A DNA stretch of 57,826 nt from Bacteroidota bacterium (lineage in GTDB: Bacteria > Bacteroidota > Bacteroidia > NS11-12g > UBA955), in the NCBI GenBank assembly GCA_947496065.1, contig CANMBF010000016.1, positions 1 through 57,826 of the forward strand, in the 5' to 3' direction. The stretch's first letter is position 1. Each line of letters opens with the position of its first letter. Under the pieces are notes generated by a model. That model had not been told where the DNA came from. It did not search any database and saw only the letters and a list, made by a program, of their open reading frames with translations. Made by a program: the position numbers and the translations under genes. Positions 35,009-43,657 of the stretch are shown one piece after another.

Positions 35009-37054
35009 CTAACAAGACAGCATTTGTTCGAATGCCAATGCTAACTTATCTGCATTTGGAAGCATCTCTTTTTCTAAACCAATGTTCAAAGGGATTGCCG
35101 GTAAATTAGCAGAGCCCATGGTTTGAACAGGGGCATCTAAATAATTAAAACAGTTCAATTGAATTCTTCCTGCAATGGCTTCTGCAAATGAGTTGCGAAG
35201 GGTTTCTTCAGTTAGTACCATTACTTTTCCATGGGTTTTAGCGGCATTGTATATGGCCTCATCATCGCAAGGATTAAGTGTTCTCAAATCAATAATTTCA
35301 ATTTTACCTTCAAATTGTTTGGCGGCATTTAAAGCCCAATGTACACCCATTCCATATGTAATAACAGCTAGTGATTCACCATATTTAACCGCAGAAGCAT
35401 CGGCTGCTAAAACAGTTCTTGCTTTTCCTAGTGGAATAATATAATCCTCGTCGGGTTCAGGACATTTGGCCAAATCAGTATCAGGAACTTTGCTCCAATA
35501 TAAGCCCTTGTGTTCGAACATTACAACAGGATTTGGGTCATAAAAAGCAGCTTTCAATAAACCTTTCATATCTGCTGCATTACTAGGGTAAACGATTTTA
35601 ATCCCTTTGATTTGAAGGATACTGCTTTCAACTGTGCCTGAATGGTAAGGTCCGCCGCCGCCATAAGCACCGGTTGGAATTCTGATTAAAGTTTGCACAG
35701 GGTATTTGCCATTTGATAAATAACAACTCTTAGAAACTTCTTCCACCAATTGATTAATACCAGGCCAAATATAATCGGCAAACTGAATTTCTACAATCGG
35801 TTTGCACCCCACAGCACTCATGCCAACAGTTGAACCAACGATATAGGCTTCTTGAATAGGGGTGTTAAAAACGCGGTCTTTGCCATATTTTTTGGCCAAA
35901 GTAGCAGCTTCTCTAAAAACACCACCTAAACGAACACCAACATCTTGGCCATACAACAAGGCTTCTGGATGTTTTCTTAGAATTTCGTCACAGGCAAAAA
36001 GTGCAGCATCTACCATCATAATAGGTTCCTTATCTTCGGGCGTCCTATTGCCTTTTTCTTCGGTAATAGGCGTAGGCGCAAATTCATGCAAATACAAACT
36101 CTCAGGGGATGGTTCAGGTGCCTTCGCCGCTCTATCGAAACTATCGGCTATTTCTCTCTTACACTCGGCTTCTATTTTTAATAAATTCAATTCTGATTCC
36201 GCTAAATCCAAAAGTATTTTTTTCAATTTTGGAAACGGATCATCGGCCAATTGCTTCTCTAAATCATCTCGGTACCACTCGCTGCGAACACCACTGGTAT
36301 GGTGACCCAACAATGGTACTTTTGCATGTAATAGCATGGGTTTTCTATTTTTTCTGACCCATTCAATGGCTGATTTTAAATCATCGTAACATTCAACAAA
36401 ATCGCTACCATCGGTTCTAGCTCTTTTCAAGCCTTTAAAACCTGCAGCAAATTCATAGGCATCCATGGCACGCATTTCATCGCCACTGGCAGAAATTCCC
36501 CAATCATTGTCTTGTACCAAATACAGAATAGGAAGTTCTTTTAAAACGGCCATTTGTAAGGCTTCACTCACTTCGCCTTCGGTCATACTGCCATCGCCAA
36601 TACTGCATAACACGATTGGTTTATCGCCATCGGGCAAAAGATTCTGACTTTCTTTGTATTTTATACCGTGGGCCATACCCGTTGCTGGAATGGCTTGCAT
36701 GCCTGTAGCACTACTTTGGTGCGGCATTTTAGGCATATTGTCTCTTTTGAGAGAAGGGTGAGAATAATAGGTTCTGCCACCACTAAATGGATCGTCTGCT
36801 TTGGCCAATAATTGTAACATTAATTCGTATGGCTGCATGCCCATGCTCAGTAACATGCTCTCATCGCGATAGTAGGGCGCTGCGTAATCAATGGATTTAA
36901 GTAAAAAACCAGCCGCTATTTGAATGGCCTCATGGCCTTTGCTAGTTGAATGAACATACTTTGTGATGGGTCTGTTTTCTTCATATATTGCAGCCATTGC
37001 TCTGGCTTTGCACATCAATGTATAGGCTTTTAGTAGGATATCTTTGGTAACCAT
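35009..37054 (-). CDS. 2-oxoacid dehydrogenase E1 component, alpha-beta fusion
   Basis: A 681-residue ThDP enzyme in which E1-alpha (~1-320) and E1-beta (~345-681) are joined in one chain. The ThDP motif is GDGSMTEGEVSEAL...VQDNDWGIS (GDG-x-N type). The beta half has VGVRLGGVFREA, TPIQEAYIVG, IPTGAYGGGGPYHSGTVES and VLTEETLRNSF. Fusions of this kind decarboxylate pyruvate or branched-chain 2-oxoacids. The substrate cannot be fixed from sequence alone, but the branched-chain type is common in Bacteroidota. No E2 or E3 is nearby. trmB follows 15 nt downstream. Confidence 0.87.
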   Translation of the reverse strand: MVTKDILLKAYTLMCKARAMAAIYEENRPITKYVHSTSKGHEAIQIAAGFLLKSIDYAAPYYRDESMLLSMGMQPYELMLQLLAKADDPFSGGRTYYSHPSLKRDNMPKMPHQSSATGMQAIPATGMAHGIKYKESQNLLPDGDKPIVLCSIGDGSMTEGEVSEALQMAVLKELPILYLVQDNDWGISASGDEMRAMDAYEFAAGFKGLKRARTDGSDFVECYDDLKSAIEWVRKNRKPMLLHAKVPLLGHHTSGVRSEWYRDDLEKQLADDPFPKLKKILLDLAESELNLLKIEAECKREIADSFDRAAKAPEPSPESLYLHEFAPTPITEEKGNRTPEDKEPIMMVDAALFACDEILRKHPEALLYGQDVGVRLGGVFREAATLAKKYGKDRVFNTPIQEAYIVGSTVGMSAVGCKPIVEIQFADYIWPGINQLVEEVSKSCYLSNGKYPVQTLIRIPTGAYGGGGPYHSGTVESSILQIKGIKIVYPSNAADMKGLLKAAFYDPNPVVMFEHKGLYWSKVPDTDLAKCPEPDEDYIIPLGKARTVLAADASAVKYGESLAVITYGMGVHWALNAAKQFEGKIEIIDLRTLNPCDDEAIYNAAKTHGKVMVLTEETLRNSFAEAIAGRIQLNCFNYLDAPVQTMGSANLPAIPLNIGLEKEMLPNADKLALAFEQMLSC

Positions 37055-37154
37055 TTTGGAGGTTAAATCAGGGTTAAATATTGTAATTGCAATGTTACGG
37101 AAAATTTAGATGGAGATTAAAATAAAATAATACCCCTTTTTACCTAATTTAAAT

Positions 37155-37162
37155 TATTTTTG
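37155..37162 (+). promoter_or_regulatory. Candidate -7 box of the small ORF-cyclophilin unit
   Basis: TATTTTTG, 24 nt before the ATG of the 44-residue ORF and far (161 nt) from the cyclophilin start, so the small ORF would be transcribed first. Confidence 0.4.
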
Positions 37163-37186
37163 TCGCTTAAGTTACAATTAGACGAA

Positions 37187-37321
37187 ATGAGCGATTTAAA
37201 TCAATCAATGGGCATTTTCAAAAATTCAACTCAAAAAAAAGGTGTAAATAACACAAACCAAACTGTACAAAGCGGGGGTGGTTTTTTAAATATCATTTCA
37301 AATTTATTCGGAAAAAAATAA
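37187..37321 (+). CDS. Small 44-residue ORF upstream of cyclophilin
   Basis: The frame reads [19 protein letters not shown]... and ends [15 protein letters not shown]. It has a promoter-like box 24 nt upstream and its TAA is 2 nt before the cyclophilin ATG, as in translationally coupled pairs. Composition is Asn/Gln/Ser/Lys-rich with a short amphipathic C-terminal helix. I do not recognise a family. It may be a real small protein or a leader peptide that controls ppiase expression. It has no signal peptide. Confidence 0.5.
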   Translation: MSDLNQSMGIFKNSTQKKGVNNTNQTVQSGGGFLNIISNLFGKK

Positions 37322-37323
37322 CA

Positions 37324-37869
37324 ATGGATTACTCACAATTACCTGAAGGCTTATATGCCGAAATGCACACTAACAAAGGAACAATCACCCTTACATTAGA
37401 GCACCTTAAAACCCCTTTAACTGTTGCCAATTTTGTTGGCTTAGCTGAAGGCAAACTACCAAACAAAGCAACACCTCCGGGAACGCCCTACTACGATGGA
37501 TTAACTTTTCACCGCGTGATTCCGGATTTTATGGTTCAGGGTGGCGACCCAGGTGGCGATGGCCGTGGCGGTCCTGGTTACCGCTTCAAAGACGAATTTG
37601 ATAGAACTTTAACCCACAGCGGTCCTGGTATTTTAAGTATGGCCAATGCGGGTCCTGCTTCTAATGGCAGTCAGTTTTTTATTACCCATATTGCTACACC
37701 TTGGTTAGATGGAAAGCACACGGTATTTGGAAAAGTATTGGATGGTCAAACGGTTGTTGATGCCATTCAACAAGGCGATAGAATCGAAACTTTAACCATT
37801 ATCAGAAATGGCGTAAGCGTTCAGGATTACGATGCAACAACGATTGCAACGGCTTCTGCCTTTATGTAA
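37324..37869 (+). CDS. Cyclophilin-type peptidyl-prolyl cis-trans isomerase
   Basis: A 181-residue cyclophilin that catalyses proline isomerisation. Catalytic and binding residues appear in [25 protein letters not shown] (Arg of FHR, Gln of QGGD), [18 protein letters not shown] and [12 protein letters not shown]. There is no signal peptide, so it is cytoplasmic, or cytoplasmic with an unusual export route. It is preceded by a 44-residue ORF ending 2 nt upstream. A 28-bp palindrome lies 22 nt after its stop. Confidence 0.92.
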   Translation: MDYSQLPEGLYAEMHTNKGTITLTLEHLKTPLTVANFVGLAEGKLPNKATPPGTPYYDGLTFHRVIPDFMVQGGDPGGDGRGGPGYRFKDEFDRTLTHSGPGILSMANAGPASNGSQFFITHIATPWLDGKHTVFGKVLDGQTVVDAIQQGDRIETLTIIRNGVSVQDYDATTIATASAFM

Positions 37870-37891
37870 AATTCTTGAAATTTACGGACAC

Positions 37892-37919
37892 GTTGGGACA
37901 TGATATATCATGTCCCAAC
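37892..37919. repeat. Perfect 28-bp palindrome (copy 2)
   Basis: Two 14-nt arms with no spacer; the core is GGACATGATATATCATGTCC. It matches the core of the palindrome at 18615-18642 except for one compensated base pair (T:A versus A:T), while the outer arms differ. It lies between the cyclophilin and RNase HII genes, without a T-tract. Confidence 0.85.
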
Positions 37920-37939
37920 AAATTGTCCTTTATAAAAAT

Positions 37940-38533
37940 ATGCTAGTAGATTTCCTACTACCCAACCGAATTGAGGCTGGTTGCGATGAGGCTGGCAGGG
38001 GTTGTTTAGCAGGCCCAGTGTTTGCTGCCGCGGTTATTATTCCTGAGGGAGTAGTGATAGAAGGTTTGAACGATTCCAAACAATTAACAGAAAAACAAAG
38101 GTTGCTTTTGCGCCCGCAAATTGAAGCCCAATGTATATGGGCGGTGGCCAGTTTAACGCCTAAAGAAATTGATAAGATCAATATTCTAAATGCATCGATA
38201 ATGGCCATGCAAAAAGCCTTGGATGGCTTGAATAAACCTTTCGACCATATAGTTGTAGATGGCAACCGATTTAAGCCGTACAAGAAAATACCCTATACCA
38301 CGGTTATAAAAGGCGATGGTAAATTAAAAAGCATAGCGGCTGCCTCTATCTTAGCAAAGACCCACCGCGATGAATACATGGAAAAGTTAGCTTTGAAATT
38401 TCCTGACTACCATTGGCAACAAAACAAAGGCTATGGAACGCTTAAACACCGCGAGGCCATTCGACAACATGGGGCCAATGTGCACCACCGAATGAGTTTT
38501 GCGTTATTGCCTCGACAGTTGGAGTTGCTGTAA
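37940..38533 (+). CDS. rnhB: Ribonuclease HII
   Basis: A 197-residue endonuclease that cuts RNA in RNA-DNA hybrids and removes misincorporated ribonucleotides. The catalytic Asp-Glu pair is in CDEAGRGCLAGPV. Later acidic residues are in VVDGNRF and in AKTHRDEYM. I choose ATG 37940 (MLVDFLLPN). The alternative ATG at 37910 lies inside the 28-bp palindrome and would add 10 residues not seen in the family. It ends before a hairpin that can serve both this gene and the convergent glnA. Confidence 0.92.
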   Translation: MLVDFLLPNRIEAGCDEAGRGCLAGPVFAAAVIIPEGVVIEGLNDSKQLTEKQRLLLRPQIEAQCIWAVASLTPKEIDKINILNASIMAMQKALDGLNKPFDHIVVDGNRFKPYKKIPYTTVIKGDGKLKSIAAASILAKTHRDEYMEKLALKFPDYHWQQNKGYGTLKHREAIRQHGANVHHRMSFALLPRQLELL

Positions 38534-38535
38534 AT

Positions 38536-38566
38536 AAAAAACCCTCAATTATTACCAAGGTTTTTT
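38536..38566. terminator. Bidirectional terminator between rnhB and glutamine synthetase
   Basis: AAAAAACC and GGTTTTTT flank a 15-nt loop between convergent genes, 3 nt after the rnhB stop, with a run of eight T on the plus strand and six A (T on minus) on the other side. Confidence 0.55.
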
Positions 38567-38593
38567 TTATGATATTTATTTGTAATTAGTCGC

Positions 38594-40753
38594 TTATTTA
38601 AAAAACAACAAATCTCTGTATTTCGGTAATTTCCAAGAATCGTTGTCTATTAATTCTTCCAATTTATCTGCACTCTCTCTGATTTTTTCGAAGTAAGGTT
38701 TTACCTTGTCGCAATAAGCTTTTGCACGTTTATCGGCATGTGTTAAATTATTGGCTTTTTTGCGTTCTTCAATCATTTTATTGTTGTTATCCCAGATAGC
38801 GTTTACATTTTCTGAAATTTCTTTTGCAATTTCTTGTAATGATTTGGTGGCAGATTTCGCCTGACCAATTCTGCTCAATCCTTCGATCGCATCGACCAAT
38901 TGTTTTTGATAATTAACAGCCGAAGGAATCACATAATTTTTCACCAATTCACCTAGAATACGGCCTTCGATTTGTACTTTTAACAAGTAGTTCTCGAATT
39001 TAATTTCTGTTCTTGCTTCTAACTCTTTTGGCGTGAATATTTTATTGTCAATGAATAAATCATGGGTCTTTTTAGAATTGTAAGCATCTAAGGCATAAGG
39101 GGCAGTTTTAATGTTTTTTAAACCGCGTTTTGCAGCTTCTTTTACCCATGCATCGCCATAACCATTGCCTTCAAATAAAATGCGTTTGGTTGATTTTACA
39201 TAACCTCTTAAAATTTGTTCGATGGCTTCTGTTTTGCTTACTTTCTTTTTAATCAAAGCGTCAACTTCTTTTTTAAATTGGGCTAACTGATTCGCAACGA
39301 TGGTATTCAATACAATGATGGCATTGGCGCAATGATCGCTTGAACCAACAGCTCTGAATTCAAATTTGTTACCTGTGAAAGCAAATGGTGATGTTCTGTT
39401 TCTATCTGTATTGTCCAATAAGATTTCTGGAATACGGTAAACACTGATGGTTTTCTCGCTCACCTTGGTTGGTTTTTTTGCTGCCTTATCGCTTTCAAAT
39501 TGATTTAATACTTCTGATAGGGTTGAACCAATAAAGATTGACATAATGGCTGGAGGCGCTTCGTTAGCACCCAAACGGTGATCATTGGCAGCTGTTGCAA
39601 TACTTGCTCTCAACAAATCATCGTGGTCGTGTACCGCTTTAATGGTATTGATAAAGAAAGTAAGGAATTGTAAATTGTCTTGTGGACTGTGACCCGGAGA
39701 TAATAAATTAACACCTGTATCAGTAACGATCGACCAGTTATTGTGTTTACCTGAACCGTTGACACCTTTGAAAGGTTTCTCGTGCCACAATACTTTTAAG
39801 TTGTGTCTGTTGGCTACATTTTGCATTACATCCATCAACAATGAATTGTGATCGATTGCTATATCTGCTTCCTCGAACATGGGTGCACATTCGAACTGAC
39901 CAGGGGCAACCTCGTTATGTCTTGTTTTTAAAGGAATACCTAATTTCAAAGCTTCTTGTTCGAAATCGGTCATGTAGTTGTATACTCTGTCTGGAATGCT
40001 ACCGAAGTAGTGGTCTTCTAATTGCTGACCTTTCGCTGGCATATTACCAACAAGGGTTCTACCTGCAAATACTAAGTCGGGACGTTGGTTGTATAACTCT
40101 GCATCAACTAAGAAATACTCTTGCTCGATACCCAATGATACTTTGGTGTTTTTTACTTTGGTATCAAAATATTGGCAAACCTCGGTACTTGTTTTAGTAA
40201 GGAAGTTGGTAGATTTAATGAGGGGTGCTTTATAGTCGAGTGCTTCACCTGTGTAAGCAACAAAAACAGTTGGAATACATAAGGTTTTACCACTTGCTTT
40301 TTCCATGATAAATGCTGGAGAAGAAGGATCCCAAGCGCTGTAACCACGTGCTTCGAAGGTGTTACGAATACCGCCATTTGGAAAACTAGAGGCATCTGGC
40401 TCTTGTTGTACCAATGATTTACCAGAAAAAGATTCCATACCAGTATCGATACCTGTTGGATCGAAGAAGGCATCATGTTTTTCTGCAGTCGATCCGCGCA
40501 ATGGTTGGAACCAGTGGGTGTAGTGGGTAGCACCTTTGCTAATGGCCCAGTTTTTCATGCCTTCGGCAATTTGATCAGCCATTTTGCGGTCCATCGGTTT
40601 GCCTGTGTTTCTCGATTCTGTAACAGCTTTGATGGATTCTTTGCTAACGAATTCTGTCATGGCTTGTGGCCCAAAAATGTTTTCTCCGAAATACTCTGAA
40701 ATTTGTTTCATGTTTTTTCTTAAAGCGTTTTGTTGTTGAATTGATGAACCCAT
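38594..40753 (-). CDS. glnA: Glutamine synthetase type III
   Basis: A large GSIII enzyme (719 residues) making glutamine from glutamate, ammonia and ATP. HYTHWFQPLRGSTAEKHDAF, GIEQEYFLVD, FECAPMFEEADIAIDHN, WHEKPFKGVNGSGKHNNWS and RAVGSSDHCANA are GSIII-specific. GSIII is not controlled by the GlnE adenylylation seen in GSI. The start could also be the ATG at 40711. A near-consensus TACTTTCG box is at 40787-40794. It is divergent from a degenerate Fic-family gene across a short gap. Confidence 0.95.
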   Translation of the reverse strand: MGSSIQQQNALRKNMKQISEYFGENIFGPQAMTEFVSKESIKAVTESRNTGKPMDRKMADQIAEGMKNWAISKGATHYTHWFQPLRGSTAEKHDAFFDPTGIDTGMESFSGKSLVQQEPDASSFPNGGIRNTFEARGYSAWDPSSPAFIMEKASGKTLCIPTVFVAYTGEALDYKAPLIKSTNFLTKTSTEVCQYFDTKVKNTKVSLGIEQEYFLVDAELYNQRPDLVFAGRTLVGNMPAKGQQLEDHYFGSIPDRVYNYMTDFEQEALKLGIPLKTRHNEVAPGQFECAPMFEEADIAIDHNSLLMDVMQNVANRHNLKVLWHEKPFKGVNGSGKHNNWSIVTDTGVNLLSPGHSPQDNLQFLTFFINTIKAVHDHDDLLRASIATAANDHRLGANEAPPAIMSIFIGSTLSEVLNQFESDKAAKKPTKVSEKTISVYRIPEILLDNTDRNRTSPFAFTGNKFEFRAVGSSDHCANAIIVLNTIVANQLAQFKKEVDALIKKKVSKTEAIEQILRGYVKSTKRILFEGNGYGDAWVKEAAKRGLKNIKTAPYALDAYNSKKTHDLFIDNKIFTPKELEARTEIKFENYLLKVQIEGRILGELVKNYVIPSAVNYQKQLVDAIEGLSRIGQAKSATKSLQEIAKEISENVNAIWDNNNKMIEERKKANNLTHADKRAKAYCDKVKPYFEKIRESADKLEELIDNDSWKLPKYRDLLFFK

Positions 40754-41045
40754 GGTTTTTTTATTTTGTTAGTGCGAAAGTATTCTTAAGAAATTATAAT
40801 TGAATCAAATTGGGTATCAAAATTTAAATAATTATTGCAAAAATGATTAAATAAGGTGAAAAATATTAAATTATTCGACATATTTGTGCTAATAAATACA
40901 TAAAATTAAAAAACTAACTGACTATAGAATAGCAGAAAGCTACCAGATTTTAAAGGCTTTAACCGAAACTTGGAAAGCGATTTCCGAACTCAACGGATAC
41001 ATCAAAGCCGTTAAAAGTGATTTTAGCAATGCCGAGTTAAACTTA

Positions 41046-41873
41046 TTGTTTATATGTGAAGCTCGCAGCGCTATGGAGATAGATGGGTTTAATTTAGCTG
41101 CTATACGCGTATTTGAAGCCAATGCTTCTGAAAATAAATTGAATGATCCAACAGCTCAACTCATCTTTGAGATGGCTAATATTGGTCAAAATTTAAAACA
41201 AGTGAATGCCAATGCGCTGAGTTTGATTTTTCCATTTGTACAAAAAAGCAAGCGAAAGAAAGTACAATTGCCTGCATTAAAAAAGGAGATCAATGGCTAC
41301 TTGGAGGTTAATGCTGCGCCCGATGCATTGCTTTATATGGCTTTGTTGCATGGCTATATCGCGTTGCAAAAGGATAAATTGAATTATCAAGTATTTTTAG
41401 CCAATACCATTTTTAACCATTGGATGAAGGAGCAAGGTTTATTGGAATGGCCTATTTTGCCTATGTCTTTTACAATTAAAAATAATATCAAAAGAGCCGA
41501 TGAATTGCTGCAAGATGCTTTTGAAGCAGATGATTTACAAGGCTGGGTTTTATTTTTTCTTGGAATGGTTCAAACTTCTGCTATCACTGCGCAAAAGCAA
41601 TTAATAGAACTCACAACTTTGAAAAAAGTAACCAGAGAAATGATACTGAAGTATACCTTGTATCCTTTGCCAGCCAACACGCTTGTGAGTTTGTTATTTG
41701 AGAAACCCTTTATTAAGGCAGCTGATTTAATGTTAGCATTGAATTGTCATCGGCAGACGGCCGCCACTTACTTAAAGCATTTAGAAAGTATTGGGCTATT
41801 AATTGAGAAAAAATCAGGCAGGGAGAAACTCTATTTTCACAAGCGATTATTTGATGTTTTAATAGCGTCCTAG
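41046..41873 (+). CDS. Catalytically degenerate Fic-family protein with C-terminal winged helix
   Basis: The frame aligns by eye with SoFic-like Fic proteins. EARSAMEIDGF sits at the inhibitory-helix position. LPALKKEINGYL and ALLHGYIA precede the active-site position. LLEWPILPMSFTIKNN and GWVLFFLGMVQTSA follow it, and the end is winged-helix-like (NCHRQTAATYLKHLESIGLL). The HPFx[D/E]GNGR loop is replaced by residues of the ALQKDKLNYQ region, and the inhibitory Glu by Asp. The coordinates start at the only canonical codon (TTG 41046), but coding-like sequence (for example ESYQILKALTETWKAISELN) runs upstream in frame to ~40905 with no ATG, GTG or TTG. It may have an atypical start or be decaying. 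Confidence 0.65.
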   Translation: MFICEARSAMEIDGFNLAAIRVFEANASENKLNDPTAQLIFEMANIGQNLKQVNANALSLIFPFVQKSKRKKVQLPALKKEINGYLEVNAAPDALLYMALLHGYIALQKDKLNYQVFLANTIFNHWMKEQGLLEWPILPMSFTIKNNIKRADELLQDAFEADDLQGWVLFFLGMVQTSAITAQKQLIELTTLKKVTREMILKYTLYPLPANTLVSLLFEKPFIKAADLMLALNCHRQTAATYLKHLESIGLLIEKKSGREKLYFHKRLFDVLIAS

Positions 41874-41878
41874 TTTTG

Positions 41879-43657
41879 TTAGTTTGGTTTGAATGTATAT
41901 TCGCTAGGATTATCCTCTCTAATTAGCATAATAACCTCTATCGGCTTTGCAAATACCTTATCACTATTCCAAATATATAATTTGATACGCAAGTCTGATG
42001 TAAATCCCTTAATTACATCCTTCACTTTTAATGTTAGCAACTGACCGGGTTCCAAATACACCGAACGCCAATCGATTCTCTCTTCACCCTTATAAGTTTC
42101 TAAAACCAATTCCGCCCCATTAATAGTTGAGTCGATGAGCGGCTTAAATTCAATAAAATGGTAAGGTGTTTTAATAAGTGAATCTAATTTATATTGATAG
42201 GCAACTTTGCTCCATTCTAATGCAGTATCAAATGCAAATTGGAGTTTAACTGGATTGGAATAGAGTTTTTTGGCACTTGATGACCTGGTTAAAGTAATGC
42301 AAGTATAAAGTAGGTTATCCTCGCGAGATTGCACAAATGGAAAACTATTCTTTAAGAAATAAAGCAATTGTGGTGCAAGTTGATTGCATATAATAGCATC
42401 GTAATCTTTTAAATTTATTTGAGCAATGTTTTTAAGTGTATCGGTAACTATGATGCTATTTTGAAAATTGTGTTTTTTCAAATAGTAGGCGATATAATGC
42501 GAGTTGCCCGACCATATGACCAAGGTTTTACCGGGCTTGTTGTTTTTTAAATTTGTCTGACTTTGAAGCACAAATTTTTCAATTGGTTGGTAGTTTCTCA
42601 AACTATAAAATTTGTTCTCCATAAGAAGGAAATAACCATTATAAAAAGTGAGCAAAAGTAGTAGGGTGATTTTGAGATATTTTTTAAAATAATTGATGCC
42701 ATTTCCACCTAAAATAAGAAGATAGGGTGTGCAAAAGAATAATGCTGGCGCTTGTAAAATGGGGGCTCTAATGATGGAATAACTATACAAAACGACAATA
42801 GGTAGAAGTATTAGTAGTAATAAGATAGGCTTTGTTTTTTTGCTTTTACTTTTTACGATAATGCCCAAACCAAAGAGTAGGACGCCTGCAATTAACAATA
42901 CATAACTGCTGTTGAAATATTGATAAATGAATCCTGAAAAGAAGTCTAATGTTGGAGCCGATAACCAATCTAAACCGCCCATACCCAGTTGGTGTATAGT
43001 GATACCCAAATGAGGAATAAAACAAAGGATTGCAGCAATTACTGCGATATAAAAATAGCGATTATTCAGTCGCTCATAATAAAAATAATAAAATAAGAAT
43101 AGAATGGTAAGGCCTTGTAAAAAACTAAAATAATGCGTGTAGAATGCACCAATAGAAAATAGAGTTAGGTACAAATATAGTCGCAGTTGGGTTGGATGGG
43201 TTTTAATTCTTAAACAATTATAAACCATGCCTAATGTGAAAAAGAGACCCAAGCTATAAGGGCGAGCCACCACTATCTGACTGATATAATAACTAAGAAA
43301 AATAAAAAATACAGCAGTAGTTACCGCGGCATATCGATTGAAAAGGGCTTCACTTATTTTATAAATTAGAAAAAGACTTGCCATTCCCGAGAGTATAAAT
43401 GGCAGTTTCAGTATCCACTCTTTTATTCCAAATAATTGGATCAATGCATATAAAAACAATTGCACCCCCGCAGGGTGACCGTCGGGCATAATACCTTTAG
43501 CTATGAGTTCTTGGATGCTTGCAAAGCGGCAGCGGTCGATGGCACTTAATTCATCATGCGAAAATGGGATATTAAAAAAGTCATAAAAGAGCACTAATCC
43601 TTGTAAAAGGAGTAAGATGATGAGTGGCCAATTGTTTTTTAGTTTAGTCCAAATCAT
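41879..43657 (-). CDS. GT39-like membrane glycosyltransferase
   Basis: A 592-residue protein with ~10 membrane helices in its first ~340 residues and a large non-cytoplasmic C-terminal domain. The early FSHDELSAIDRCRF loop has the acidic residue expected in the PMT/ArnT GT-C fold, and ARPYSLGLFF follows TM3. Such enzymes move sugars from polyprenyl-phosphate carriers. The acceptor is unknown and could be lipid A or surface protein. It overlaps the thiamine pyrophosphokinase gene by 14 nt and ends 5 nt before the convergent Fic-like gene. Confidence 0.72.
   Translation of the reverse strand: MIWTKLKNNWPLIILLLLQGLVLFYDFFNIPFSHDELSAIDRCRFASIQELIAKGIMPDGHPAGVQLFLYALIQLFGIKEWILKLPFILSGMASLFLIYKISEALFNRYAAVTTAVFFIFLSYYISQIVVARPYSLGLFFTLGMVYNCLRIKTHPTQLRLYLYLTLFSIGAFYTHYFSFLQGLTILFLFYYFYYERLNNRYFYIAVIAAILCFIPHLGITIHQLGMGGLDWLSAPTLDFFSGFIYQYFNSSYVLLIAGVLLFGLGIIVKSKSKKTKPILLLLILLPIVVLYSYSIIRAPILQAPALFFCTPYLLILGGNGINYFKKYLKITLLLLLTFYNGYFLLMENKFYSLRNYQPIEKFVLQSQTNLKNNKPGKTLVIWSGNSHYIAYYLKKHNFQNSIIVTDTLKNIAQINLKDYDAIICNQLAPQLLYFLKNSFPFVQSREDNLLYTCITLTRSSSAKKLYSNPVKLQFAFDTALEWSKVAYQYKLDSLIKTPYHFIEFKPLIDSTINGAELVLETYKGEERIDWRSVYLEPGQLLTLKVKDVIKGFTSDLRIKLYIWNSDKVFAKPIEVIMLIREDNPSEYTFKPN

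Noticed and set aside
37910-37939. RNase HII start at 37910
   Set aside because: That ATG is part of the 28-bp palindrome, and the extra residues before MLVDFLLPN do not match the family.
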